From NCBI RefSeq assembly GCF_017315755.1, contig NZ_JAFLRJ010000331.1, forward strand, positions 589-37,007: DNA of 36,419 nucleotides. The letters run 5' to 3'. Under the pieces are notes generated by a model. It saw nothing but the letters and a program-made list of their open reading frames with translations, was not told the DNA's origin and searched no databases. How positions within the stretch are numbered: the stretch's first letter is position 1; every line of letters begins with the position of its first letter. Shown one piece after another: positions 1-7,714 of the stretch. Both the position numbers and the translations under genes were made by a program. The DNA is from Streptomyces beijiangensis. GTDB lineage: Bacteria; Actinomycetota; Actinomycetes; Streptomycetales; Streptomycetaceae.

Positions 1-2
1 CC

Positions 3-1295
3 GGTACTCGCCTGTCCGGCCCACTGTCGGCCGGAGGAGGGGCACAGCGCAGCCGTGCGGGCGGGTGGGAGTTCAGCACGGCCTGGCACCGGATCGCCGT
101 GCTGGTGTGTCGGCGCCCCGCCGTATGGCTGGTGGCTGCCCTTGCGCTGCTGTCGGTCATGAGCCTGCCCCTGGCCCGGCTGCACGTTGCACCGATCGAC
201 GAACGGACCCTGCCCGCGCACGCCTCCTCACACAGGGCCGCCGACCAGCTGAGCGAAGGCTTCCCCCAGCTCTCCCCCGGAACGACGGTGGTGGTGACCT
301 TGCCGGCCTTGCCGCCCGGGGTGGAATTGGGCCCGTACGCGGCCGTGCTCTCTCGGCTGCCCGCGGTCACCGTGGTGGACAGCGTGGCAGGCCGCTACCT
401 GGACGGCCGCCGGATCGCACCGTCGCCTGCAGGCTTTGCGCACAACGGCGTCGGGACGTGGTTGGCGGTGCACGCGGGCGTGGACGCGGCGGAGCCGGCC
501 GCCGGCGAACTGGTGCATGAGGTCAGAGCCGTGCCGCCCCCGGGCGGCAGCGTGTGGGTGGGGGGCGAGGCCGCCCGCTTCGTTGACACCACGAGCGCCC
601 TGCGGGCCGCGCTGGGGCCCGCCGCGGTGTGGGCCGTGGCCTGCATGGCGGTCCTGCTGCTGCTGTTCACCCGCAGTGTCCTGATCCCGGTGAAGGCCAT
701 CGTGGTGGGCGCGCTCAGCCTGGGGGCCTCGTCCGGGATGGTGGTGCTGGTCTTCCAGGACGGCCTCCTCGCCCCACTGGTGGGGATGCGCTCCCGTACC
801 GGGCCGGTGGACGCCTGCATGCTCCTGCTCGCGCTCTGCGTGGCCTTCGCGCTGTCGATGGACTACGAGATGTTCCTCCTGTCGCGCATCCAGGAGGAGC
901 ACCTGCTCGGCGCCGGCAATCGTGCCGCGGTGGAGAAGGGCATCGAGCAGACCGGACGGCTGGTGACGACCGCAGCACTGGCTCTGGCGGTATCGGTGGG
1001 CGCACTGATCACCTCCTCCGTCGCGCTGCTCAAAGTCCTCGGCTTCGCCCTGGCTCTCGCCGTCCTCGTCGATGCCACCGTGGTGCGCGCCGTCCTGGTA
1101 CCCGCCTCAATGTGTCTGGCGGGCCAGGCGAATTGGTGGGCCCCCGCACCTGTGCAACGCGTATTGAACCGCCTGGACCTGCACGGCCACGGCCACGGGG
1201 GCGGCGCAGCAGTTCCGGCCGACGGCGCGATGGAACCGGATCGGCTTCCCCGACCAGGGGAGCACGGCAAGCTGGTGCGGGCTGGAAAGAGGTGA
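3..1295 (+). CDS. MMPL/RND-type lipid exporter, C-terminal part (5' end outside window)
   Basis: Membrane transporter of the MMPL branch of the RND superfamily, which exports lipids or lipid-like metabolites. The frame is open to the left edge with no stop, and the first GTG (position 99) lies inside a typical central MMPL segment (GWEFSTAWHRIAVLVCRRP), so the true start is upstream of the window. Seen here are one transmembrane helix just after that segment, an extracellular domain of about 140 residues, then a cluster of hydrophobic helices containing ALSMDYEMFLLSRI, the conserved helix/loop of MMPL proteins. A hydrophilic His/Gly-rich tail follows. It converges on the acyltransferase at 1322 with only 26 bases between stops. 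The pairing of an MMPL exporter with a condensation-type acyltransferase recalls mycobacterial mmpL-papA loci (family knowledge), suggesting export of the ester product (inference). The family is clear; the substrate is unknown. Confidence 0.88.
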   Translation, partial: GTRLSGPLSAGGGAQRSRAGGWEFSTAWHRIAVLVCRRPAVWLVAALALLSVMSLPLARLHVAPIDERTLPAHASSHRAADQLSEGFPQLSPGTTVVVTLPALPPGVELGPYAAVLSRLPAVTVVDSVAGRYLDGRRIAPSPAGFAHNGVGTWLAVHAGVDAAEPAAGELVHEVRAVPPPGGSVWVGGEAARFVDTTSALRAALGPAAVWAVACMAVLLLLFTRSVLIPVKAIVVGALSLGASSGMVVLVFQDGLLAPLVGMRSRTGPVDACMLLLALCVAFALSMDYEMFLLSRIQEEHLLGAGNRAAVEKGIEQTGRLVTTAALALAVSVGALITSSVALLKVLGFALALAVLVDATVVRAVLVPASMCLAGQANWWAPAPVQRVLNRLDLHGHGHGGGAAVPADGAMEPDRLPRPGEHGKLVRAGKR

Positions 1296-1321
1296 CCTGT
1301 GGCGCCCTCCTGGCGCCGGTA

Positions 1322-2572
1322 CTAACCGAGGGAAGGCACCTGGCCCGCCTGGATCGATTTCAGGGCTTGTTCCCATGCCCCGGGGAGGGCGCCGACGCCG
1401 GGCATGGAGGTGTGGGAGCCGAAGGCGACGCGGGCGCGCCCCTGATAGGACCAGAGCAGGCACGACAGGGCGTGGCCGGGGAACGTGGGGGCTGCGGGCA
1501 CCAGATCCAGGACCGGGGATCCGTTGAAGGACAGCGGGTTCTTCGAGCGGACGGAGGAGACCACGGCACGGCAGCAGGTGCCCGAGCTGATGCGCTTGCC
1601 GAGGGCGAGGGTGGCCGGGAACGGAGTGATCCGCCGGATGGTCACGTCGAGGGCGGCCCGGAACCCGGGCCGCTGCCAGGCGGCCATCTGCACACCGGTC
1701 TCGCGCAGGACCTGGTCGGCCTCTCCGGCGGGCAGTGCCAGGCGCATGGGGGCGAAGTGGTTGCCCAGCGCTCGCTGTTCGCCGGGCTCCCTCAAGTCCA
1801 TCGGGACCACGACGTGGACCTCCCGGTCGCCGGGAAGCGGCCACCAGGAGTCGGCTGCCAGCGCGAAACAGGCGGCGAAGACCTGCGTGAGCGTGGCGCC
1901 AGGCTGCTTGATGTGCTCTACGTCCAGCGGCCCGGTCACCGCATAGGTGGCCGCCCCCTCGTTCAGTGCTGCTTTCGGTGCGGGCCAGGGTGAGGTGGGC
2001 CGGGCTGCCCGGAGGATGGAGGCTGCCGCGGACGGCAGGTTCCGCAGCTCGGGCCGCAGTGCGCCGGACAGCAGGGGTCGGCGCACTGCGGCCGTCCCGT
2101 CTCCGAACAGGTGGTCGAGGGCGTGAGTGATGGCCCCGCCGTCCATCTGGGTGTGATGGCAGCGCAGGACGAGCGCCCAGCGGTCGGGAGCAAAGCCAGT
2201 GGCGATCAGTACGTCCCACATCGGTGCCCCCTCCGGGGAGACCGGTGGGCGCCGCCGTACCTCGCGCATCAACACGTCGATACCCTCGCCCGCATCGACG
2301 CCGCCCAGTTCGAGCACGGCGACGTGGTCGGCGGCCCGCACCTGCTGTGGCTGCCAGCCGGGCCGGCCTGCGCGCTCGGCGTACCGGTGGAGCAGACCGG
2401 GGACGCGTCGCAGACGGGGTGCGATGTGGTCCGCGACCTCGGCTGCTCCGGGTGCTTCACCTTCCAGGATCAGCGCGGTGGAGATGTACATCTGCGCCGC
2501 GTGCGTGAGCGGGGCCATGTCCATCAGCACCACATCACCGGCCTGCGCCAGAAGGGCCGTCTTCGCGTACAT
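1322..2572 (-). CDS. WS/DGAT-family O-acyltransferase (wax ester synthase-like)
   Basis: 416-residue acyltransferase of the wax ester synthase/diacylglycerol acyltransferase superfamily, which transfers an acyl group from acyl-CoA to an alcohol. The active-site motif is HHTQMDG at residues 139-145 (family consensus HHxxxDG), preceded by RWALVLRC. The N-terminus (APLTHAAQMYISTALILEG) corresponds to the conserved opening of the family, and GNHFAPMRLALP near residue 270 matches its second conserved block. Length is slightly short of the usual ~460. ATG at 2572 is the first start; there is no good Shine-Dalgarno, and an internal ATG at 2524 is possible. It is divergent from the acyl-reductase-like gene at 2841 and convergent with the MMPL gene. 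The motif could equally serve a PapA-like transfer onto a polyketide or peptide alcohol. The substrate cannot be read from sequence. Confidence 0.85.
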   Translation of the reverse strand: MYAKTALLAQAGDVVLMDMAPLTHAAQMYISTALILEGEAPGAAEVADHIAPRLRRVPGLLHRYAERAGRPGWQPQQVRAADHVAVLELGGVDAGEGIDVLMREVRRRPPVSPEGAPMWDVLIATGFAPDRWALVLRCHHTQMDGGAITHALDHLFGDGTAAVRRPLLSGALRPELRNLPSAAASILRAARPTSPWPAPKAALNEGAATYAVTGPLDVEHIKQPGATLTQVFAACFALAADSWWPLPGDREVHVVVPMDLREPGEQRALGNHFAPMRLALPAGEADQVLRETGVQMAAWQRPGFRAALDVTIRRITPFPATLALGKRISSGTCCRAVVSSVRSKNPLSFNGSPVLDLVPAAPTFPGHALSCLLWSYQGRARVAFGSHTSMPGVGALPGAWEQALKSIQAGQVPSLG

Positions 2573-2642
2573 GGGTGTGTGAGTCCTGTCTGCGGAGCAA
2601 ATCCGCGGCCTGTCCGCCTCACCTCACAGGGGCAGGGCGAGG

Positions 2643-2672
2643 CGGTCACGGGCATGCAATTGCCTGTGACCG
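2643..2672. promoter_or_regulatory. 30-base inverted repeat in divergent promoter region (candidate operator)
   Basis: Arms CGGTCACGGGC and GCCTGTGACCG pair over 11 bases with one G-T pair around an 8-base AT-containing centre. It sits between the divergent starts at 2572 and 2841, where a shared operator would be expected. No transcription-factor gene is adjacent inside the window, so the regulator is unknown. A shorter hairpin, GCGGA/TCCGC, lies at about 2592-2606. Confidence 0.4.
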
Positions 2673-2840
2673 GACAACCCGCGCACGGCCGACAGGTAGC
2701 GCAACACCTGCACACTGCTCACCAAGATCACTCGTTCTGCTGATCCATCCAGGAGCGCCGTATCGATTCTTCCGAAAGGCAGTTCGCAGAGGCATTCACG
2801 TAGCAACAGCTGTCGCACCAGCATCTTTTCAGGGAGCCTG

Positions 2841-3971
2841 ATGAAGTCCGAAACGCAGTGGGTCACTGGGGGCACCGGTCTGGTGGGCGCGGCACTCGTC
2901 GTCGAACTCCTCACTCGCACTGACGACCACATCGTCTGCCCCACCCGCCACAAGGAAGGCCTGGCGCCCCAGGCACGCCTCACGCAGGTACTGCAGTCCG
3001 CAGCCCGCGCATACGGCCACGACGCCACCTTGGACGCGGAGATCGCCGGGCGCTGCCTGGCGGTTCCCGCCGAACTCACGCAGCCCCTGTGCGGCGTCGC
3101 CCCTGCCTCCCATGCCGGCGGCAGGGCGCGGGAGTTCTGGCACTGCGCGGCCGATCTCCGCTACGAAGACCGGTACTGGCCCGAACTGCAGCGGACCAAC
3201 ATCACCGGAACCCGGCACGCGCTCGCGCTCGCCGACGCGCTCGGCTGCGAGGTCTACAACCAGGTCAGCACCGCCTACGTCGCCGGATCCCGGGAAGGAA
3301 TCCTGTACGAGGAGCCCGCGGACGCCGCGTGCATCAACAACCGCTACGAAGAGAGCAAAGTCGCCGGTGAAGACGTCGTCAGGCGTGCGACGGGTATGAC
3401 CACACGGATCCTCAGGCCGAGCATCGTCATCGGCCACAGCGTGACCAAGCAGGCAGTCGGCGGGCTGACCGGCGCCTACTCCGTCGTCCAACGCCTCGCC
3501 CAGGCCCAGCAAACTCTCGCCCGGCGCGGAGTCTCCGAAGCGGTCAGCATCCTGCTTCCCGCCGACCCGGCCATCCCGATCAACTTCGTCCCTGTCAACC
3601 TCGTCGCCGCCGACGCCGTCTCCCTCAGCACCGCCCGCGCCGCCGGCGGTATCTTCCACCTGACGCATCCCCACCCCCTGGCCCTGGGACAGACCCTGGA
3701 CCTGGCCAGCGCCATGACGGGTCTCGCCCCGCCCCGCTACGCCCTCGCCGACGTACAGGCCACCGCGATCGACCGTGTGATCTCCCGGCAGATGGACTTC
3801 TACAAGTCCTACATGCGCGGCGAAAAGGTCTTCGACCAGACCTCCCTCCTCACCGCCGTCCCGGCCGCAGCACTGCCCGCGTTCCGCCTCGACGTCCCCG
3901 ACCTCGCTGAGTACTACCACTGGTACCTCCAGCACATCGGCCACCAGCCCGCTCTCCCGCAACCGGCCTGA
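2841..3971 (+). CDS. Thioester/fatty acyl-CoA reductase-like extended SDR
   Basis: 376-residue NAD(P)-dependent reductase of the NAD_binding_4 ('male sterility'/thioester reductase) type, a branch of the extended SDRs that reduces acyl-CoA or carrier-bound acyl thioesters to aldehyde or alcohol. Seen: the nucleotide-binding TGGTGLVG at residues 9-16, FWHCAADL near 100, QVSTAYVAG with the catalytic Ser at 143, and YEESK with Tyr169 and Lys173. ATG at 2841 follows AGGGAG at 2831-2836. Divergent from the WS/DGAT gene. The inferred role is to supply a fatty alcohol (or reduce a lipid ketone/thioester) that the acyltransferase esterifies. It lacks an adenylation or carrier domain, so it would act on a free CoA or ACP thioester. 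A different SDR substrate, such as a nucleotide sugar, is less likely given the neighbours. Confidence 0.8.
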   Translation: MKSETQWVTGGTGLVGAALVVELLTRTDDHIVCPTRHKEGLAPQARLTQVLQSAARAYGHDATLDAEIAGRCLAVPAELTQPLCGVAPASHAGGRAREFWHCAADLRYEDRYWPELQRTNITGTRHALALADALGCEVYNQVSTAYVAGSREGILYEEPADAACINNRYEESKVAGEDVVRRATGMTTRILRPSIVIGHSVTKQAVGGLTGAYSVVQRLAQAQQTLARRGVSEAVSILLPADPAIPINFVPVNLVAADAVSLSTARAAGGIFHLTHPHPLALGQTLDLASAMTGLAPPRYALADVQATAIDRVISRQMDFYKSYMRGEKVFDQTSLLTAVPAAALPAFRLDVPDLAEYYHWYLQHIGHQPALPQPA

Positions 3972-4226
3972 CAGGAACAAGCCGCCGAGGCGGAAGGGGA
4001 TACAGCGCCGTACCTGCACGGTCACGTCCACGCGACTCTGTCAGGGCCTGGCACACAGAGACATTCACCGCCACCACCTGGCTCCCGCCGAGCATGATTG
4101 CCCGTCCCTCTGAGGGACCGCAGGGGCAGATCCCTCCGTAGGGAGGTTCAACACGGCTGGCGCGTGGGCCAGTTGTGCCAATTTCGCATTGCTGTGCAGC
4201 GCGGTCGTGAGGTACGTGCCTCACGC
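3972..4226. other. Intergenic, no gene seen
   Basis: Between the SDR stop and the terminator of the downstream tRNA I see no convincing reading frame. The only minus-strand open frame is a read-through of the tRNA gene, and the 60-codon plus-strand frame at 4098 runs across the terminator and tRNA. The stretch contains short imperfect repeats (CCTCTGAGGG, CCCTCCGTAGGGAGG) but nothing I can assign. Confidence 0.6.
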
Positions 4227-4269
4227 AAAACACCCCCCTGGCCGCGTTTCCGCTGGTCAGAGGGGTGTT
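4227..4269 (-). terminator. Rho-independent terminator after tRNA-Ser(CGA)
   Basis: Read on the minus strand, AACACCCC at 4262-4269 pairs with GGGGTGTT ending near 4229 and is followed by a short T run. It begins just two bases beyond the encoded CCA of the tRNA gene, so it most simply terminates that transcript. Confidence 0.75.
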
Positions 4270-4271
4270 AC

Positions 4272-4359
4272 TGGCGGTAGCGGAGGGATTTGAACCCTCG
4301 GTGAGTTTCCCCACACTCGCTTTCGAGGCGAGCTCCTTCGGCCGCTCGGACACGCTACC
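4272..4359 (-). tRNA. tRNA-Ser (anticodon CGA), CCA encoded
   Basis: Class II tRNA with a 7-bp acceptor stem GGTAGCG/CGCTACC, long variable arm, anticodon stem CTCGC/GCGAG and loop CTCGAAA, giving anticodon CGA (reads UCG). Discriminator G73 is as expected for serine, and CCA is encoded (TGG at 4272-4274 on the plus strand). The T arm GGGTTCAAATCCC is normal. It lies downstream of tadA on the same strand with its own terminator. Confidence 0.95.
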
Positions 4360-4451
4360 GAGAGAGAGCTTAGCCCAAGGTGGGCCGTGCTCAGAAATCG
4401 GTAGCGGAAGGCGGCCGGTCAGCGGGTGACCAGCGGACGATCAGCAGCCGG

Positions 4452-4934
4452 TCAGCGGTCCCGGAAGAAGGATGTCAGCTGTGCCGAGCACTCCTCGCCG
4501 AGGACGCCGTGGATGACCTCGGGCCGGTGATTCAGCCTTCGGTCCCGTACGAGATCCCACAGCGAGCCCGCCGCACCCGCCTTCTCGTCCGGCGCACCGA
4601 AGACCACCCGCTCCACCCGCGACTGCACGAGCGCACCCGCGCACATCACGCACGGCTCCAGGGTCACCACCAGCGTGCAGCCGGTCAGCCGCCACGCGCC
4701 GAGCTTCTCCGCGCCCCGCCGGATCGCCAGGACCTCGGCGTGCGCGGTCGGGTCACCGGTCGCCTCGCGTTCGTTGTGGCCGGTGGCGAGGAGCGTGCCG
4801 TCCGGGGCGAGCAGGACCGCGCCGACCGGCACATCGCCGGACCGCGCGGCCTGCTCCGCCTCGTCCAGGGCCAGGCGCATGGGCCCGGTCCAGGGGTCCC
4901 GCAGGGGGTCGGGCCGGATTTCGGGACCGTTCAT
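4452..4934 (-). CDS. tadA: tRNA adenosine(34) deaminase TadA
   Basis: Deaminates A34 to inosine in the wobble position of tRNA-Arg(ACG), allowing one tRNA to read CGU/CGC/CGA. The 160-residue protein has the cytidine/deoxycytidylate deaminase zinc site: HAE at residues 65-67 (His65 ligand, Glu67 proton shuttle) and PCVMC with Cys95 and Cys98. The preceding DVPVGAVLL and following GALVQSRVERVVFG are typical TadA segments. ATG at 4934 abuts the stop codon of the upstream acidic protein (TAG read from 4937 to 4935) with no gap, so the two are almost certainly translationally coupled. Length matches the bacterial family. Confidence 0.96.
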   Translation of the reverse strand: MNGPEIRPDPLRDPWTGPMRLALDEAEQAARSGDVPVGAVLLAPDGTLLATGHNEREATGDPTAHAEVLAIRRGAEKLGAWRLTGCTLVVTLEPCVMCAGALVQSRVERVVFGAPDEKAGAAGSLWDLVRDRRLNHRPEVIHGVLGEECSAQLTSFFRDR

Positions 4935-5474
4935 CTAGCGGACGGTCTCCAGGACTTCCGAGGCGCCCAGGGCGTCCGCCACCTCGGCGAGCGCGTCCGT
5001 GCCGAGCGAGAGCAGCGCTTTCTCCTCCATCCCGAGATCGGCGAGGATCGTGGTGTCCCCGAGCGGGCCCGCCGGTACGGCGTCCCCCTCGACGACGGCC
5101 GCGTCCTCGTCGTCCTCGTCGTCGTTCAGGGGTTCGCCGTCCTCCGTGCCGTCGAGGTCGGCGAGCTCTTCGAGTGCGTCGGGATCGGCCGGCTCACGTC
5201 CGAGCAGTTCGTCGGTGAGCAGGATTTCCCCGTACGAGGAACGGCTGGCGGCGGCCGCGTCCGAGACATAGATACGCGGGTCCTCCTCGCCGTCGACGCG
5301 GACGACGCCGAACCAGGCGTCCTCCTGTTCGATGACGACGAGGACCGTGTCCTCGTCCACCGAGGCCTCCCGGGCCAGGTCCGTCAGATCCGACAGGGCC
5401 TCGACATTGTCGAGCTCCGTGTCGCTCGCTTCCCACCCGTCTTCGGTGCGCGCGAGCAGTGCGGCGAAGTACAC
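4935..5474 (-). CDS. TadA-associated acidic protein (actinobacterial conserved family)
   Basis: 179-residue cytoplasmic protein of the actinobacterial 'tRNA adenosine deaminase-associated protein' family, defined by its position next to tadA. It is strongly acidic, with a Glu/Asp run around residues 108-128 (EDGEPLNDDEDDEDAAVVEG), and has no membrane segment. I chose GTG at 5474 because GGGAGAG at 5480-5486 gives ideal Shine-Dalgarno spacing; ATG at 5495 has none. The end of the gene touches the tadA start. Function is not established. Coupling suggests a partner or modulator of TadA (inference); the acidic surface could mimic nucleic acid, which is speculation. Confidence 0.85.
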   Translation of the reverse strand: MYFAALLARTEDGWEASDTELDNVEALSDLTDLAREASVDEDTVLVVIEQEDAWFGVVRVDGEEDPRIYVSDAAAASRSSYGEILLTDELLGREPADPDALEELADLDGTEDGEPLNDDEDDEDAAVVEGDAVPAGPLGDTTILADLGMEEKALLSLGTDALAEVADALGASEVLETVR

Positions 5475-5617
5475 CGTGACTCTCCCACTGGTCATAGGTG
5501 TGTTGGTCGGCCGGGCGCTCTGAGCCCCGCCCAATGGGAATCGTGGCAGAAACGATGGCTCAGCGAGAGGTCTTCGGCCTCAGGACCTCGTGTCGCCCTC
5601 CGGCGAGCGTGCCGGGT

Positions 5618-5797
5618 CTACCAGCGGAAGGTGCGCATACGCATCTGGTGACGCAGCCGTGCCACCTTGGCGCGCCTGGGCTGGACCCGGTCGCGCAGCT
5701 CCATCGCCTCGGTCCGCTCCTGCAGGAACTCGGCCCGGCGACGCCTTCGTGCAGCGGCGCTCTCCTGGCACTCCTGTTCGTACTCGCGCTTCGGCAT
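5618..5797 (-). CDS. Small basic conserved-type protein, function unknown
   Basis: 59 residues if started at ATG 5797, which has GAGGTGGAG about 6 bases upstream; an alternative GTG at 5830 has its purine run too close. The protein is highly charged (MPKREYEQECQES, then a run of five Arg, then several Arg/Lys/Gln-rich turns), probably one long helix, with no membrane segment and no domain I recognise. It is divergent from upp. Coding is supported by the RBS and helical composition only, so it could be over-called. Confidence 0.5.
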   Translation of the reverse strand: MPKREYEQECQESAAARRRRRAEFLQERTEAMELRDRVQPRRAKVARLRHQMRMRTFRW

Positions 5798-5867
5798 GGG
5801 CCGCTCCACCTCTTCGTCCGTCCCTCTCACCTTCCCCGGACCTGCGGCTTGATGCCAGCGGGCCGGT

Positions 5868-5873
5868 TACCGT
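5868..5873 (+). promoter_or_regulatory. Candidate -10 box of upp (leaderless type)
   Basis: TACCGT ends six bases before the upp ATG at 5880, and no Shine-Dalgarno is present, which is the pattern of leaderless actinomycete transcripts. No convincing -35 is visible. Confidence 0.35.
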
Positions 5874-5879
5874 TGTCGT

Positions 5880-6515
5880 ATGCGTATTCATGTCGTCGAC
5901 CACCCGCTGGTGGCACACAAGCTCACCACGCTGCGCGACAAGCGCACCGACTCCGCCACTTTCCGCCGCCTCGCCGACGAGCTGGTCACCCTGCTCGCGT
6001 ACGAGGCCACCAGGGACGTGCGCACGGAGGTCGTCGACATCGAGACCCCGGTCACCCCGACGACCGGTGTGAAGCTCTCCTACCCGCGGCCCCTGGTCGT
6101 CCCGATCCTGCGCGCCGGCCTCGGCATGCTGGACGGCATGGTGCGGCTGCTGCCGACCGCCGAGGTGGGCTTCCTGGGCATGATCCGCAACGAGGAGACG
6201 CTGCAGGCGTCCACGTACGCGTCCCGGATGCCCGAGGACCTCTCGGGCCGCCAGGTGTACGTACTGGACCCGATGCTCGCCACCGGCGGCACGCTCGTCG
6301 CGGCGATCCAGGAGCTGATCAAGCGCGGCGCCGACGACGTGACCGCCGTGGTGCTCCTCGCGGCGCCCGAGGGCGTCGCGGTCATGGAGCGCGAGCTGGC
6401 GGGCACGCCGGTGACGGTCGTCACCGCCTCGGTCGACGAGCGGCTCAATGAGCACGGCTACATCGTCCCGGGGCTCGGCGACGCGGGGGACCGCATGTAC
6501 GGATCGGTCGACTAG
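5880..6515 (+). CDS. upp: Uracil phosphoribosyltransferase
   Basis: Salvage enzyme converting uracil plus PRPP to UMP in the cytoplasm. The 211-residue length matches the family. Motifs: the PRPP loop [11 protein letters not shown] at residues 128-138, the uracil-site region [12 protein letters not shown] near 75-86, and the C-terminal block [16 protein letters not shown] that closes over uracil. The start ATG at 5880 is the only in-frame choice that preserves the conserved N-terminus ([15 protein letters not shown]). Single gene, convergent with the LytR_C gene at 6534 across 18 bases. Confidence 0.97.
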   Translation: MRIHVVDHPLVAHKLTTLRDKRTDSATFRRLADELVTLLAYEATRDVRTEVVDIETPVTPTTGVKLSYPRPLVVPILRAGLGMLDGMVRLLPTAEVGFLGMIRNEETLQASTYASRMPEDLSGRQVYVLDPMLATGGTLVAAIQELIKRGADDVTAVVLLAAPEGVAVMERELAGTPVTVVTASVDERLNEHGYIVPGLGDAGDRMYGSVD

Positions 6516-6533
6516 GACCGGTTCGAAGGATTC

Positions 6534-7187
6534 TCAGCACTTGCCGGCGGGCGCCGACGAGGGGTTGGTCAGTGCGGCCAGGGCCTTCGCGGCGTCCTTC
6601 GGCGTATTCAGGGCCGTGAACTTCGTCCCGAGGATCAGATCGATGTCGCCCGTCTTGCGGGCGTCCATCTTCTGGTCGGTGCCCGCCAGCTGCGTACCGA
6701 GCACGGTGAAGGCGCCCTTGGAGGCCTGCGGGGGGCCGAGCAGCAGCCCGGTGCCTGAGACCTTCTTGTCGTACGCGGCCGGGGCGTTGCCCACCCTGCC
6801 GATGTCGAAGCCGCGTCGCTTCAGCTCGTCCGCCGTGGTCTTGGCGAGGCCGCCGTGGGCAGTCGCGTTGTAGACGTTGACCATGATCTTCGCGGGCTTG
6901 GGGAGGTTCTTCTGCGCCACCGGGGTCGCCGTGGGGCCCGGGGCCGGGGTGGGCTTGCAGTCCTGTTTCTGGTCGCCGGCGGCGGCGACCGTGGACTTCT
7001 TCGGTCCGTTTCCGCTGAAGACATCGATGAGCTGCAGCGTTCCCCATCCGGCGAGGGAGAGGGCGGCCGCTGCGGCCACGATCAGGGAGATCAGCCGGCC
7101 GCGACGGCGGGGGCGGCGCATCCGCGGGTACCTGTCACCCGTGATGCGGTACTTTCCGCCCATGCCGGGGGGTGTGAGCATGCTCAT
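6534..7187 (-). CDS. LytR_C-domain membrane-anchored protein
   Basis: About 217 residues. A short basic cytoplasmic N-terminus (RMRRPRRRGR) precedes one transmembrane helix (LISLIVAAAAALSLAGWG), then a Pro/Thr-rich linker and an extracellular LytR C-terminal domain beginning IMVNVYNATAHGGLAKTTADEL, typical of the family, with its Rossmann-like KRRGFDIGRVGNAP. Such domains occur on or beside LytR-CpsA-Psr cell-wall ligases; here the catalytic LCP domain is absent, so a cell-envelope accessory role is inferred. Start: ATG 7187 (MSMLTPPGMGG) fits conserved N-termini, though no strong Shine-Dalgarno is seen; ATG 7181 and 7214 are alternatives. The AT-rich stretch at 7205-7260, with TTGACC on the minus strand, may hold its promoter. 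Confidence 0.82.
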   Translation of the reverse strand: MSMLTPPGMGGKYRITGDRYPRMRRPRRRGRLISLIVAAAAALSLAGWGTLQLIDVFSGNGPKKSTVAAAGDQKQDCKPTPAPGPTATPVAQKNLPKPAKIMVNVYNATAHGGLAKTTADELKRRGFDIGRVGNAPAAYDKKVSGTGLLLGPPQASKGAFTVLGTQLAGTDQKMDARKTGDIDLILGTKFTALNTPKDAAKALAALTNPSSAPAGKC

Positions 7188-7321
7188 GGGCGCAGCGTAG
7201 TGCGGGACGGCCATGATGAGTACTAAATGATCATTGACTGGCCGCCGCTTGGGTCAAAAAAGGCCCAAAAGGCGCAGTTCCCGCCCGGGGTGGGATCGCG
7301 ACCGGCGTGGTGCCGCCGGAA

Positions 7322-7618
7322 TCAGCCGAGTTCGAGTACGCGAGCGTGCAGGACCTGGCGCTGCTGGAGCGCGGCACGGACCGCGCGGTGCAGTCCGTCC
7401 TCCAGGTACAGGTCGCCCTGCCACTTCACGACATGGGCGAAGAGATCGCCGTAGAAGGTCGAGTCCTCGGCGAGCAGCGTCTCGAGGTCCAGCTGGCCCT
7501 TGGTGGTCACGAGCTGATCGAGCCGGACCGGGCGCGGCGCGACGTCCGCCCACTGCCGGGTGGATTCCCGGCCGTGGTCGGGGTACGGCCGGCTGCTTCC
7601 GATGCGCTTGAAGATCAC
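7322..7618 (-). CDS. Small conserved actinobacterial protein with ParB-like DGLHR motif
   Basis: 98 residues, no membrane segment. The stretch LYLEDGLHRAVRAALQQRQVLHARVLEL resembles the DGxHR core of ParB/sulfiredoxin-fold proteins. Proteins of this kind in Streptomyces are often auto-annotated as VapB-type antitoxins, but no toxin gene is beside it. Start GTG at 7618 gives MIFKRIGSSRPYPDHGRES. TAGGCT ends six bases upstream (7625-7630, minus strand), a leaderless-type promoter. It is divergent from the HerA-like ATPase gene. The function is not known to me; the gene itself looks real because its codon bias and N-terminus are well defined. Confidence 0.75.
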   Translation of the reverse strand: MIFKRIGSSRPYPDHGRESTRQWADVAPRPVRLDQLVTTKGQLDLETLLAEDSTFYGDLFAHVVKWQGDLYLEDGLHRAVRAALQQRQVLHARVLELG

Positions 7619-7714
7619 ACGGAAAGCCTACCGGGGAAGCGGCTCCGGGCGCAGCCATGGGGAGGCAGTGCGATGGTGGACAAAGTCCCGCAAACCCGGA
7701 ATCGGGGGCATGTG

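Noticed and set aside
3850..4353. 167-codon minus-strand frame starting within tRNA-Ser(CGA)
   Set aside because: Read-through of a tRNA and its terminator; no independent start or homology.
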